In this document: in pieces, positions 19,007 through 27,580 of the stretch
How the letters are laid out: each line of letters opens with the position of its first letter
Position numbering within the stretch: the stretch's first letter is position 1
Source of the DNA: Halobaculum saliterrae
Lineage (GTDB): Archaea; Halobacteriota; Halobacteria; Halobacteriales; Haloferacaceae
Assembly: GCF_009831625.1 (NCBI RefSeq)
Contig: NZ_WUUS01000004.1
Coordinates: 77,743 to 141,742 of the forward strand
DNA: 64,000 bases
Direction: 5' to 3'
The notes under the pieces: generated by a model
Seen by the model: the letters and a program-made list of their open reading frames with translations, nothing else
Database searches by the model: none
Told to the model about the DNA's origin: nothing
Made by a program: the position numbers and the translations under genes

Positions 19007-19450
19007 GTGACCTGCCCCCACTGCGACACCGCAGTCGTCGCGTTTCCCGTCCCGGAGGACCTCCGTTCGCACGCGCCCGAGGACGCCGCGGCGGCGAGCA
19101 TCTGTCCCGGCTGTCTCGCCGTCGGCGCCGTCGACGGCGACGGAGTCGCCGACCCCGAGGCGGACGCGGCGACCGCCGGCGACGCCGCCCCGGAGTTCGA
19201 CCGCGTCCACGAGTCGTTCCCGGCCGGTGAGGGCGCCGTCGCGTTCGCGCTGCTGATCGGAACGTTGCCCTCCATCGCCCTGCACAGGGAGTCCGCGGCC
19301 ACGCTTCGCGAGCGTGCCGAACGCGAGGGCGTCGACACCGCCCTCGCGTTCGACCGGCTGGTCGAGGCGGTCCACGAGGCGGAGATCGTCCCCGAGTTCG
19401 ATCTGGAGCGGCGAGTTCGACAGCTCGACTCCCTGTTGGACCGTCGCTGA
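19007..19450 (+). CDS. DUF6276-like haloarchaeal zinc-ribbon protein
   Basis: A 147-residue acidic protein with an N-terminal zinc-ribbon pattern: CPHC at residues 3-6 and CPGC about 30 residues later. The rest is helical and ends RRVRQLDSLLDRR. It resembles haloarchaeal proteins annotated DUF6276, usually found just after atpD; this naming is from memory. A strong TATA box upstream supports the GTG start. Its role is unknown; linkage to the ATP synthase cluster could be chance synteny or a function in assembly. Confidence 0.65.
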   Translation: MTCPHCDTAVVAFPVPEDLRSHAPEDAAAASICPGCLAVGAVDGDGVADPEADAATAGDAAPEFDRVHESFPAGEGAVAFALLIGTLPSIALHRESAATLRERAEREGVDTALAFDRLVEAVHEAEIVPEFDLERRVRQLDSLLDRR

Positions 19451-19512
19451 CCGGGACGGACCGAACGGCAAGACGTATGCCGCGGGTCGGCCTCCGACCC
19501 GAACACGAACCG

Positions 19513-20400
19513 ATGGACAGCGACACGGCCGGAACCCTCCTCGTGCTCGCGTCGGCGGCGGCCTTCGGCACGCTCGGCGTGCTCGGCGCGGTGGCGTTCC
19601 GGGCCGGACTGTCCGTGCCGTCGGCGCTCGCGCTCCGGTTCGCCGTCGGGACGCTCGTCCTCTGGGGTGGGCTGCTCGGCTATCGCGCGGTGGCCGGCGA
19701 CGACGCGCCGACGCTCGGGCTGCCGACCCGCGAGACGCTCACCGCGGTCGCGCTGGGCGCGGTCGGCTACGCGGGCGTCAGCTACGGGTTCTTCGTCGGC
19801 GTCGAGCGCATGAGCGCCGGGCTCGCGACCGTGCTCCTGTACACGTACCCGCTGTTCGTCGTCGCGCTCGCGGCGACGTTCCTCGACGAGCCGGTCGGTG
19901 CCAGGACGGTCGTCGCGGCGGGACTCACCCTCGGGGGCGTGATCCTCATCTCCCGAGGCGGGGCGAGCGCCTTCGATCCCGTCGGCGCTGCCGCGACGGT
20001 CGCCGCCGCAGGACTGTACGCGGCGTACATCGTCGTCTCGCGGGTGACGCTGGAGACGACCGACGAGCGCGTGCTCACCGCCTACGTCGCCCCCGCGGCC
20101 GCGGTGTCGCTGGCGATCGTGGCCGCGCTCACCGACGCGATCACGCTCCCGACGACGGTCACGGGATGGGGGGCGGTCGTCGCGCTCGGCGTCGTCGCGA
20201 CCGCGTTCGCGATGGTCGCGTTCTTCGCCGGGCTGGCGCGCGTCGGCGCCGGACGGGCGGGGGTGCTCTCGACGGCGGAGCCGGCGGTGGCGGTCGCGTT
20301 GGGTGCCGCGCTCCTGGGGGAGCCGGTGACACCCACGATCGTCGCGGGCGGTGCGCTGGTGATCGTCGGGGTCGTACTGGTCCGGACCGCCGGCGAGTGA
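19513..20400 (+). CDS. EamA/DMT superfamily transporter
   Basis: A 295-residue protein with ten predicted membrane helices in two EamA repeats (about 5-140 and 150-290), the layout of drug/metabolite exporters. The repeat signature is seen as LLYTYPLFVVALAATFLDEPV in the first half and STAEPAVAVALGAALLGEPV in the second. The substrate is unknown; relatives export amino acids or metabolites. The start at MDSDTAG is preferred to an ATG 12 codons upstream, which precedes a short basic stretch that looks like spacer. The next gene, prf1, is on the other strand and ends 91 bases away. Confidence 0.82.
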   Translation: MDSDTAGTLLVLASAAAFGTLGVLGAVAFRAGLSVPSALALRFAVGTLVLWGGLLGYRAVAGDDAPTLGLPTRETLTAVALGAVGYAGVSYGFFVGVERMSAGLATVLLYTYPLFVVALAATFLDEPVGARTVVAAGLTLGGVILISRGGASAFDPVGAAATVAAAGLYAAYIVVSRVTLETTDERVLTAYVAPAAAVSLAIVAALTDAITLPTTVTGWGAVVALGVVATAFAMVAFFAGLARVGAGRAGVLSTAEPAVAVALGAALLGEPVTPTIVAGGALVIVGVVLVRTAGE

Positions 20401-20491
20401 CGCCGGGCGAAGCGGAAGAATGGACGAGGAGAGGCGGAGGCGACGTGGGGGGTCGAGAACGGCCGGGCGGCGATCGACGCGCCGGGTCGGC

Positions 20492-21757
20492 TTACACGCC
20501 CGTCGAGTAGCGGAGGATGCCGGCGACGCCGCCGAAGGCGTCCATGAGCTGGTCGCCCTTCTCGAAGTCGGTGGAGATGAACTTCGTCTCCGTGCCGCGC
20601 TGCTCGGCGATGTCGATGAGGTGCTCGACGACGTCCTCGCGCTCGCCGGCGTCGCTCGCGGGGACCGTCTCCCCGCACTCCTCGCACTCGTGTTCGGGCG
20701 TCGAGTGGCGCCGCTCGACGACCTCGCGCTCCTCGTGGCCGTTCGGGCAGGTGTACGTGACGACGTCGTCCTGCAGGTCCTCCGACAGGAGTAGGCGTTC
20801 GACCGAGCCCATGATGAGGTTGCGGCGGGTCTGCTCGAAGCCGTAGGTCGCCTTGTCGCCGGTGTGAAGGTTCTCGAAGAACTCCTCCATCTCCCGCTTG
20901 TCCTTCATCACCTCCTGGTCGGCGAGCACGTCGCCCGCGGCGTCGACCAAGTCGTACAGCCCCGACTCGTCGGTGTAAGCCACGTCGAACTTCCCGAGCA
21001 CGTGGTCCTGCAGCTCGTGGTGGAGGTAGTCGCCGTCGAGGAACTCGTCCTTCGTCGGCGACGGGCCGCCCACGAGGATCCCCTCGAGGTCGTGGCGCTT
21101 GTCGACCATCAGGTCGTTCGCCATCCCCGCGACCTCCTGATAGAAGTTGTCGATGGCCTCCAGACGGAGACGGGCGAACCGCTGGGCGGACTGGCCGCCC
21201 TTCCGCTGCTTGCCGGGCACCAGCGAGGAGGCGGACTTGACGGGCACGACGCGCTTGCCCTTGAGCCAGCCGACGTTCGCCTCTCGTCGGTCGAGGACGA
21301 TGAGCCCGAACAACCCCTTGTCGGTCATCATGTCCTCCAGCGGCTGGGTGAGGAAGTCCGAGTCGCAGTGGTACCGGAACGACTGGATCGGCTCGGGCGG
21401 CGACTCCAGCACCTTCGTCACCATCTCGGTCTGCCCGCCGCCGGAGTCGACCGCCCCGGAGAAGATGACGATCCCGTTGTCGGGCGGGTAGACGTCGTAG
21501 TAGCGGAGTCGATCCTTGATGCTCGTGAGCGCGTCCTGGACGGCCGTCCGGGTCTGCTTGGACTTGATGTTGGACGCCTCGCTGTGCTCCTGGGTGACGT
21601 GGGCGACCACGTCGGAGATCTGCTTGTCGTCGGGAATGTAGATCGTGACGAGCTGAGTCCCCGAGCCCTCGAAGTCGTCGAGCTCGTCGAGGACCTTCCG
21701 GAACTCGTACTTCCGGCGGTCGTCGCTCGCCTGCCCCTCCTGGGCGTCGCTGCTCAT
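20492..21757 (-). CDS. prf1: Peptide chain release factor aRF1
   Basis: A 421-residue class I release factor that reads all three stop codons and triggers peptide release. The stop-codon motif NIKS is at residues 63-66 and the catalytic GGQ at 187-189 within PGKQRKGGQSAQRFARLR. Domain 3 has a zinc-finger-like region (CPNGH and CEECG, about 338-365). A second GGGQ at 107-110 lies in domain 1 and is not the catalytic site. The taagtac sequence at 21784-21790, read on the minus strand, is a plausible TATA box for leaderless transcription. The gene is divergent from minD. Confidence 0.97.
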   Translation of the reverse strand: MSSDAQEGQASDDRRKYEFRKVLDELDDFEGSGTQLVTIYIPDDKQISDVVAHVTQEHSEASNIKSKQTRTAVQDALTSIKDRLRYYDVYPPDNGIVIFSGAVDSGGGQTEMVTKVLESPPEPIQSFRYHCDSDFLTQPLEDMMTDKGLFGLIVLDRREANVGWLKGKRVVPVKSASSLVPGKQRKGGQSAQRFARLRLEAIDNFYQEVAGMANDLMVDKRHDLEGILVGGPSPTKDEFLDGDYLHHELQDHVLGKFDVAYTDESGLYDLVDAAGDVLADQEVMKDKREMEEFFENLHTGDKATYGFEQTRRNLIMGSVERLLLSEDLQDDVVTYTCPNGHEEREVVERRHSTPEHECEECGETVPASDAGEREDVVEHLIDIAEQRGTETKFISTDFEKGDQLMDAFGGVAGILRYSTGV

Positions 21758-21852
21758 TACGGGCTAGTAGGCCCTCCGCGGGGTAAGTACCTGTTGAATA
21801 CCCGAGTGAGGGGGCCCACATTTATCACGCGGGACCGCCGTAGCCACGACAA
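21758..21852. promoter_or_regulatory. Divergent promoters of prf1 and the MinD gene
   Basis: CATTTATC at 21819-21826 lies 27 bases before the MinD ATG. The complement of taagtac at 21784-21790 lies 27 bases before the prf1 ATG. Both fit leaderless transcripts, and the two core promoters are about 35 bases apart. Confidence 0.5.
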
Positions 21853-23223
21853 ATGCCGAAGATCTACGCCGTCGCGAGCGTCAAAGGGGGGGTCGGCAAG
21901 ACGACCACGGCCGCCAACCTCGCGGCCACGCTCGCGGCCGCCGGCTACGAGACGGTCGCGGTCGACGCCGACCTCGGGTCGGCCAGCCTCGGGCCGTCGC
22001 TCGGAGTCCACCCCGGGGAGGTGACGCTGCACGACGTGCTCGCGGGCGAGGGCGATCCCGCCGAGGCGACCCGCGAGGGACCCCACGGCCTCGCGGTGGT
22101 CCCCGGAGGCGACAGCCTCGAACACTTCCGGAAGGCCGAGCCGGGGGAGATCACCGACGTGCTGGAGGCGATCACGGGCGCCGACTACGTGATCGTCGAC
22201 ACGGGCGCCGGCCTGACGCACCAGACGGCGCTCCCGCTGTCGGTCGCCGACGGCGTCCTCCTCGTGTCGACGCCGACGCGCGACGGCCTCGCCAACACCC
22301 GCAAGACGCAGGACCTCACCGAGAAGCTCGGCGGCGAGGTCGTCGGCCTCGCGCTCAACGAGGCCGAGGGCGACGAGGACACCGGCGACGTCGACGTGCC
22401 GGTGCTCGGCGCGATCCCGGACGACCCGCTCGTCGCCGAGGCACAGGCGGCCGGCAGTCCCCTCTCGGCGTACGCGCCCGACAGCGACGCCGCGGCGGCG
22501 TACCGCTCGCTCGCCTCCTCGCTCACCGGCGAGCCGATCCGGCCGGCGGTCACTCCGGACAACGCCGAGGCGGCCCCCGAGGACCCCGAGTACGAGGCGG
22601 CGGCCGATCCCGACGATCACCCGGAGGCCGCGCTCGATCTGCCCGAGGTGGACGAGGAGTCCGAGCGGTCCGAGGAGGAAGCCGACTCCGAGGACCCCGG
22701 GCCGGAGACGGAGGGCGGGGAGCAGGACGGCGAATCCGGGTCGACGGACGAGGCGACGGCCGAGTCGGGGACGACGGACGAGGCGACCGTCGAGCGCGAT
22801 CCGGAGAACGCGACGACGGGAGGGGACGGAACGGAGGGCGCGACCGACGCGGACGCCGACGACGCGACCCCCGCCGTCGAGGCGGACGCGGACCCCGAGG
22901 TCGACGACGCGGTCATCCTCGACGACGACGCCGGCGAGGACGAGGAGGACGACGCGGCGACGGCCGCCCGGAGCACGGTGCTCGAGGAGGACGAGTACGA
23001 CGCCTACCGGGGCGACCGCGAGGGAACGCCGACCGTCGAGGACGCCGAGTCGGGCGAGTCCGCGGAGATCGGCGACGACGTGATCCCGTTCGCCCAGCAG
23101 AGCAAGGAGCGGGCCGAGCAGGCGAAGGGAGACGGGTCGGAGGACGACGCGGACGACGAGGACGACGACCGGGACGACCGCGACGGCGGCGGGTTCCTCG
23201 GTCGACTGTTCCGGTCGTCGTAG
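21853..23223 (+). CDS. minD4: MinD/ParA-type ATPase with long acidic C-terminal tail (MinD4-like)
   Basis: A 456-residue protein with a ParA/MinD ATPase domain in the first 225 residues. The deviant Walker A is KGGVGKTT at 11-18, with VDADLGSASLGPSLG as switch I, and DYVIVDTGAG as Walker B. Residues about 226-443 are an Asp/Glu/Ser/Thr-rich tail with little predicted structure, and the last residues (GGGFLGRLFRSS) form a short basic-hydrophobic patch that could bind membrane or a partner. In Haloferax volcanii, MinD4 (HVO_0322 as I recall), an oscillating MinD that positions archaella and chemoreceptor arrays, has a similar extended tail and the same neighbours, prf1 and argS. Orthology is inferred from that synteny and architecture. 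Confidence 0.8.
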   Translation: MPKIYAVASVKGGVGKTTTAANLAATLAAAGYETVAVDADLGSASLGPSLGVHPGEVTLHDVLAGEGDPAEATREGPHGLAVVPGGDSLEHFRKAEPGEITDVLEAITGADYVIVDTGAGLTHQTALPLSVADGVLLVSTPTRDGLANTRKTQDLTEKLGGEVVGLALNEAEGDEDTGDVDVPVLGAIPDDPLVAEAQAAGSPLSAYAPDSDAAAAYRSLASSLTGEPIRPAVTPDNAEAAPEDPEYEAAADPDDHPEAALDLPEVDEESERSEEEADSEDPGPETEGGEQDGESGSTDEATAESGTTDEATVERDPENATTGGDGTEGATDADADDATPAVEADADPEVDDAVILDDDAGEDEEDDAATAARSTVLEEDEYDAYRGDREGTPTVEDAESGESAEIGDDVIPFAQQSKERAEQAKGDGSEDDADDEDDDRDDRDGGGFLGRLFRSS

Positions 23224-23280
23224 CCGTCCGCGGGGATCGGATCGGGAGTTTCTTTTCCGTCGCCCCCGCCCCTCGGGAGT

Positions 23281-23424
23281 ATGAGCGAAGCTGACAGCGA
23301 CTCCGTGCCGATCTGGTGGATCCTCGTCTTCATCGTCCTCGCGCTCGGCCTGGGGGCCGTCGCGGTGCTCTCGGTCGGCGGGAGCCTGATCACGCCGGGG
23401 GCGCTGTTGCCGACGCTGGCGTAG
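23281..23424 (+). CDS. 47-residue single-span membrane protein
   Basis: The frame from ATG 23281 to TAG 23422-23424 encodes 47 residues: a short acidic start (MSEADSDSV), one hydrophobic helix of about 25 residues (IWWILVFIVLALGLGAVAVL) and a small Gly/Pro-containing tail outside. It begins 57 bases after the minD stop on the same strand and has haloarchaeal codon use, so it is likely real and possibly cotranscribed with minD. It matches no family I recognise. Its topology would suit a small membrane partner or anchor, but nothing in the sequence proves this. Confidence 0.65.
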   Translation: MSEADSDSVPIWWILVFIVLALGLGAVAVLSVGGSLITPGALLPTLA

Positions 23425-23479
23425 TCGAACCGCGATCGGAGAACGGAGACGAGCGTGACGACTGCGGAGTTCCTCCTTC

Positions 23480-25240
23480 CTACATCGACTCGGGCGCCTC
23501 GACCCCGAGCACGTCGAGCGCGTTCGCGACGGTGTGTCGCGCGGCGGCGACGAGCGCGAGGCGCGCCTCGCGGGTCGCCTCGTCGTCGGCGGTGAGCACG
23601 GGGCACTCCCGGTAGAAGGCGTTGAACGTCTCGGCGAACTCGCGGGTGTAGGTGGCGACGCGGTGCGGCTCCAAGTCCTCGGCCGCCCCCTCGACGACGG
23701 CGGGGAAGCGCGCGACGACCTTCAGCAGGTCGCGTTCCTCGGGCGTCGACAGCGTCTCGGGGTCGACGGCGGCGTCGGGGGCCAGCCCCTCCTCGCCCGC
23801 CTCGTCGACGATCCCACAGCACCGTGCGTGGACGTACTGCACGTACGGGGCCGACTGCGCCTCGAAGTCGAGCGCGCGGTCCCACTCGAAGGTGATCGAC
23901 TTGGTCGGCTGCTTGCTGACGATGTCGTAGCGGACGGCGCCGATGCCGACCTGTCGGGCGATGCGGTCGACGTCCTCCGCCGCGAGGTCGTCGTCGCGGA
24001 TGCGGTCGTCCATCCGGCGCTCGACCTCCTCGCGGGCGCGGTCGATCGCCTCGTCGAGCAGGTCGTCGAGGTTGACGGCCGTGCCCGCGCGCGTGGACAT
24101 CTTCCCCTCGGGGAGGTTCACGTACGAGTAGAACGTCGACTCCAACCGGTCGGTGTCGTTGCCGAGGAGGTCGAGCGCGGCCCCCAGCTGGCCGGCCTGC
24201 AGCTTGTGGTCCTCCCCGAGCACCGTCACCGCGCGGTCGTAGTTCTCGAACTTCCACTCGTGGTGCGCGAGGTCGCGGGTGGTGTACAGCGACGTGCCGT
24301 CCGAGCGGAGGAACACGAGCTTCTTCTCGTAGCCGTACTCAGAGAGGTCGACCTGCCAGGCCCCCTCCTCGATCACGGACTCCTCCAAGTCCTTCAGGCG
24401 CTCGGCGACCTCGTCGCTGGAGCCGTCGCGGATGAAGCGCGTCTCCTTGACGAACTCGTCGAACGCGGCGGGCAGGCGCGCGAGCGACTCCTCCATCCCC
24501 GCGAGCACGGTGTCGACGACCTCGCCGACGCGCTCGTACGTCTCCTCGTCGCCCGACTCCAGTCCCTGCAGGATCGACGCGACCTCCGCCTCGGCCGCCT
24601 CGACCGTCTCCTCGTCGCCCGACTCCAGCACCTCGTTGCCCTTGCGGTAGTAGCGCACGAGGTCGTAGTCGTCCTTCTCGCGGGCCGGCTCGGGCAGTTC
24701 CGACTCGTCGAACGTCTCGTAGGCCCACGTGAAGATCGCCATCTGTCGCCCGGCGTCGTTGACGTAGTAGTGACGGTCCACGTCGTAGCCGGCGTAGTCG
24801 ACGGCGTTGGCGATCGCGTCGCCGATGATCGGGTTTCGTGCCCGACCGACGTGGACGGGGCCGGTCGGGTTCGCGGAGGTGTGTTCCACGACGACCGACT
24901 CGCCGTTCGGCGGGAGCCGGCCGTACTCGTCGTCGCGGGCGGCGTCGAGCGTGTCCGCGAGGTACGCGTCGTCGACGAGGAAGTTCACGTACGGCCCGTT
25001 GGTCTCGACGCGTGCGAGGTACTCGGTGGCCGCCACGTCGACCGCCTCGGCGACCTCGGCGGCGACCTGCGGCGGCGGGGCGCCCGCCTCGCTCGCCAGC
25101 CGGAACGCGACGCTGGAGGCCAGCGTCGCGTCGACGCCGTCGGGCGGGTCCTCGATGCCGAGGTCGTCGGTCGGATAGCCGAGGTCGGCGAGCGCGTCCG
25201 AGAGCGCCGCCGCCACGGCCGACCGGAACTGTCTGAACAT
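23480..25240 (-). CDS. argS: Arginyl-tRNA synthetase
   Basis: A 586-residue class I synthetase that charges tRNA-Arg. The N-terminal tRNA-binding domain is at about 1-95. The HIGH-type motif is in [17 protein letters not shown] (residues 120-136, HVGR at 130-133), the KMSKS-type motif is KMSTR at 380-384, and the anticodon-binding helical domain covers the last 130 residues, ending with the conserved Arg[11 protein letters not shown]-type tail. In the insertion at 206-250, the eight residues LESGDEET occur twice, 22 residues apart, an internal repeat also visible in the DNA. The start at [12 protein letters not shown] is preferred; the open frame upstream is Arg-rich. Confidence 0.96.
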   Translation of the reverse strand: MFRQFRSAVAAALSDALADLGYPTDDLGIEDPPDGVDATLASSVAFRLASEAGAPPPQVAAEVAEAVDVAATEYLARVETNGPYVNFLVDDAYLADTLDAARDDEYGRLPPNGESVVVEHTSANPTGPVHVGRARNPIIGDAIANAVDYAGYDVDRHYYVNDAGRQMAIFTWAYETFDESELPEPAREKDDYDLVRYYRKGNEVLESGDEETVEAAEAEVASILQGLESGDEETYERVGEVVDTVLAGMEESLARLPAAFDEFVKETRFIRDGSSDEVAERLKDLEESVIEEGAWQVDLSEYGYEKKLVFLRSDGTSLYTTRDLAHHEWKFENYDRAVTVLGEDHKLQAGQLGAALDLLGNDTDRLESTFYSYVNLPEGKMSTRAGTAVNLDDLLDEAIDRAREEVERRMDDRIRDDDLAAEDVDRIARQVGIGAVRYDIVSKQPTKSITFEWDRALDFEAQSAPYVQYVHARCCGIVDEAGEEGLAPDAAVDPETLSTPEERDLLKVVARFPAVVEGAAEDLEPHRVATYTREFAETFNAFYRECPVLTADDEATREARLALVAAARHTVANALDVLGVEAPESM

Positions 25241-25406
25241 GCGCGTGGCTTCCCCCGCCGCCGATAAATGGGTTTCCGAACCGCCCCGCCGGCGGCGTCG
25301 GCGACGGCGCCAGCGGCGCTCCCGAGCACGGCCGACTCGCCGACACCGACGCCTTTTGGTGTGTCGGGGGCGCAGATCGTGTACGAGTCTCGGTCGCGTG
25401 ACGCAC

Positions 25407-25441
25407 CGTAACGGTTCTGTTACGCATACCGTATTCGGTAT
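25407..25441 (+). promoter_or_regulatory. Two adjacent palindromes before rbkR
   Basis: CGTAAC-GGTTCT-GTTACG (25407-25424) and ATACCG-TATT-CGGTAT (25426-25441) are two perfect-armed inverted repeats one base apart, starting 67 bases and ending 33 bases before the rbkR ATG. Such a layout suits dimeric HTH regulators; RbkR itself is a candidate binder. They also lie within the divergent region of argS. Confidence 0.6.
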
Positions 25442-25473
25442 CCTTTTGGGCGGCCACCACCGACGTACGTGCA

Positions 25474-26229
25474 ATGAGCACTTCCACGACGACCGTCGGC
25501 CACGACGAGGTGGCGGCGCTGAAGACGGTCGCGCTCCGCGGGGGACTTCGCGAGTCGGTGAAGGTCTCCTGTTCGACGCTGGGCGAGCGACTCGACGCCT
25601 CCAGCCAGACGGCGTCCCGGCGGCTCCAGCGGCTCGAGGCCGCGGGGCTGCTCGACCGCGACGTCGTCGGCGACGGGCAGTGGGTCACGGTGACCGACGC
25701 GGGCGAGCGCCGTCTCCGTGCGGAGTACACGGACTATCGCCGCCTGTTCGAGGGAGATGCGGGACTCACCCTCTCGGGAACGGTCACCTCCGGGATGGGC
25801 GAGGGTCGCCACTACATCCAGCTGTCGGGCTACCACGAGCAGTTCGTCGAGCGCCTCGGCTACGAGCCGTTCCCGGGAACCCTGAACGTCTCGCTGTCGG
25901 AGGCGGCGGTTCGCGCCCGTGCGGGGCTCGACTCCGTCGAGGGAGTCCCCATCGACGGCTGGGAGGACGAGGACCGGACGTTCGGGCCGGCGACGTGTTA
26001 TGCCGCCGAGGTGGTCGCGGACGGGGAGTCGTTCGAGCCGGTTCACGTCATCGTCCCCGAACGCACCCATCACGATGAGGACCAACTGGAGGTGATCGCG
26101 CCCGCGAAGCTGCGCGAAGAGCTGGGACTCGACGACGGCGACGAGGTGCGCGTCCGTGTCACCGACGCCGAGCGGGCCGACGGGACGGGGCGGCCGACCG
26201 GAGCCGCGGAGTCCGGGGGGTCGGCGTGA
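25474..26229 (+). CDS. rbkR: Riboflavin kinase / transcriptional regulator RbkR
   Basis: A 251-residue bifunctional protein. Residues about 8-90 form a winged helix-turn-helix ([23 protein letters not shown]), and residues about 95-225 a CTP-dependent riboflavin kinase domain (DUF120) with [18 protein letters not shown] and [12 protein letters not shown]. The kinase makes FMN using CTP; in archaea RbkR was shown to regulate riboflavin genes. The overlap with ribB (GTGA, 4 bases) supports this role. The last 25 residues are a poorly conserved Gly/Ala-rich extension. Two palindromes upstream are candidate autoregulatory sites. Confidence 0.92.
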   Translation: MSTSTTTVGHDEVAALKTVALRGGLRESVKVSCSTLGERLDASSQTASRRLQRLEAAGLLDRDVVGDGQWVTVTDAGERRLRAEYTDYRRLFEGDAGLTLSGTVTSGMGEGRHYIQLSGYHEQFVERLGYEPFPGTLNVSLSEAAVRARAGLDSVEGVPIDGWEDEDRTFGPATCYAAEVVADGESFEPVHVIVPERTHHDEDQLEVIAPAKLREELGLDDGDEVRVRVTDAERADGTGRPTGAAESGGSA

Positions 26230-26900
26230 GCCGGCAGGCCGGCCGGCTGGACCGCGCGCTCGCGGCCTTCCGCGCCGGCGAGCCGGTGCTCGTCCACGAC
26301 TTCGACGACCGCGAGGGGGAGACCGACCTGGTGTACCCCGCCAACGCCGTCGAACCGGCGGACGTGGCGCGCATGCGCAACGACGCCGGCGGACTGATCT
26401 GTGTCGCCGTCTCCGACCCGGTCGCCGACGCCGCGGGCCTCCCGTTCCTCGAGGACCAGATCGACCACCCGGCGGCCGCGGGCCACGATCTCGCGTACGA
26501 CGACCGGTCGTCGTTCTCGCTGCCGGTGAACCACCGCGACACGTTCACCGGGATCACCGACGACGACCGGGCGCTGACGATCACGGAGCTGGCCTCGATG
26601 GCTTCCGCCGTCGACGCCGGCGTCGACTACGGCCCCGAGGAGTTCGCCGCGGAGTTCCGCGCGCCCGGCCACGTCCACGTGCTGCGCGGCGCGCCCGAGG
26701 GGCTCTCGGATCGACTGGGCCACACGGAATTGGGGCTCGCGATGGCCGCCGAGACGGGCCAGCCGCCCGCGGTCGTCGTCTGCGAGATGCTCGACGACGA
26801 GACCGGCGGGGCGCTGTCGCCGGCGGCCGCGCGGGAGTACGCCGAACGCCACGGCTTCCCGTACGTCGAGGGCGAGGAGTTGGTCGAGACGCTGCGGTAG
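26226..26900 (+). CDS. ribB: 3,4-dihydroxy-2-butanone 4-phosphate synthase
   Basis: A 224-residue enzyme that converts ribulose 5-phosphate to 3,4-dihydroxy-2-butanone 4-phosphate and formate, the four-carbon precursor of riboflavin. Catalytic-region motifs are [15 protein letters not shown] (acidic residues that bind metal), [12 protein letters not shown], and the His-containing [10 protein letters not shown]-like region ([12 protein letters not shown]). The GTG start overlaps the rbkR stop, so the two are cotranscribed and probably coupled. No fused GTP cyclohydrolase II (ribA) domain is present, as is usual in archaea. Confidence 0.93.
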   Translation: MSRQAGRLDRALAAFRAGEPVLVHDFDDREGETDLVYPANAVEPADVARMRNDAGGLICVAVSDPVADAAGLPFLEDQIDHPAAAGHDLAYDDRSSFSLPVNHRDTFTGITDDDRALTITELASMASAVDAGVDYGPEEFAAEFRAPGHVHVLRGAPEGLSDRLGHTELGLAMAAETGQPPAVVVCEMLDDETGGALSPAAAREYAERHGFPYVEGEELVETLR

Positions 26901-26977
26901 GCCGCCGTTTCCGTCACCGCGGCCGCTCGTTGATTCGCGTATCCGCACACTCGTACACCTCCGAAACGACTTTTCTG

Positions 26978-27520
26978 ATGACGGTCAACGACGCGATCGT
27001 GTCGACCGACGTGACGGTCCGCGTGGCCGTCGAGGACGATCTCAACGAGGTTCAGGAGACGCTGGCAGGTTCGTGGCGACGCGGCTACGACGGCGTCGTC
27101 GACGCCGACGCGCTGACGGAGGCGACGGTGGACCCGGCGGAGTTCTATCCGGCGGAGCGCTTCGAGCGGAAACGGGCGGCCGACGACCTGCTGTTTCTGG
27201 TCGCCGTCGCCGACGAGCGCGTCGTCGGAGTCTGCAACGTCGCGCGCGGCGAGAGCCACACCCATGCGTTCGTCCCCGACGACGCGGCACAACTCCGTGC
27301 GGTCTACGTCGATCCGGCGCACTGGGGGGCGGGTGTCGGCACGGCATTGGTGCGGAGGGGAACGGACGACATCGACGGCGGGACGTGCGTGTACGTCGAG
27401 TGTCTGGCCGCGAACGAGCGCGGGCGTCGGTTCTACGAGTCGCTCGGGTTCGAGCGCTACGACGGAGGGACCGTCGACCTGTTCGACGGGGCACATCCGA
27501 CCGATCGGTTCACGCGGTAG
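26978..27520 (+). CDS. GNAT family N-acetyltransferase
   Basis: A 180-residue GNAT domain protein. Acetyl-CoA motif A is readable as LRAVYVDPAHWGAGVGTALV in the second half, and motif B as YVECLAANERGRRFYESLGFERYDG near the end. Such enzymes move an acetyl group to an amine (protein N-terminus, polyamine or small metabolite); the acceptor here is unknown. An ATG at 26978 (MTVNDAIVSTD) after an AT-rich stretch (gacttttctg) is the probable start. It converges on the antiporter gene downstream. Confidence 0.82.
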   Translation: MTVNDAIVSTDVTVRVAVEDDLNEVQETLAGSWRRGYDGVVDADALTEATVDPAEFYPAERFERKRAADDLLFLVAVADERVVGVCNVARGESHTHAFVPDDAAQLRAVYVDPAHWGAGVGTALVRRGTDDIDGGTCVYVECLAANERGRRFYESLGFERYDGGTVDLFDGAHPTDRFTR

Positions 27521-27580
27521 CGACGGAGGTCGGCTCGAAGGACTCGATCCTTGTGGGCGGCTCGGCACATAGACCTCGCG

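Noticed and set aside
21420-21452. GGGQ motif in aRF1 domain 1 as a second catalytic site
   Set aside because: The catalytic GGQ is at residues 187-189 in PGKQRKGGQSAQ. Residues 107-110 only resemble it by chance.
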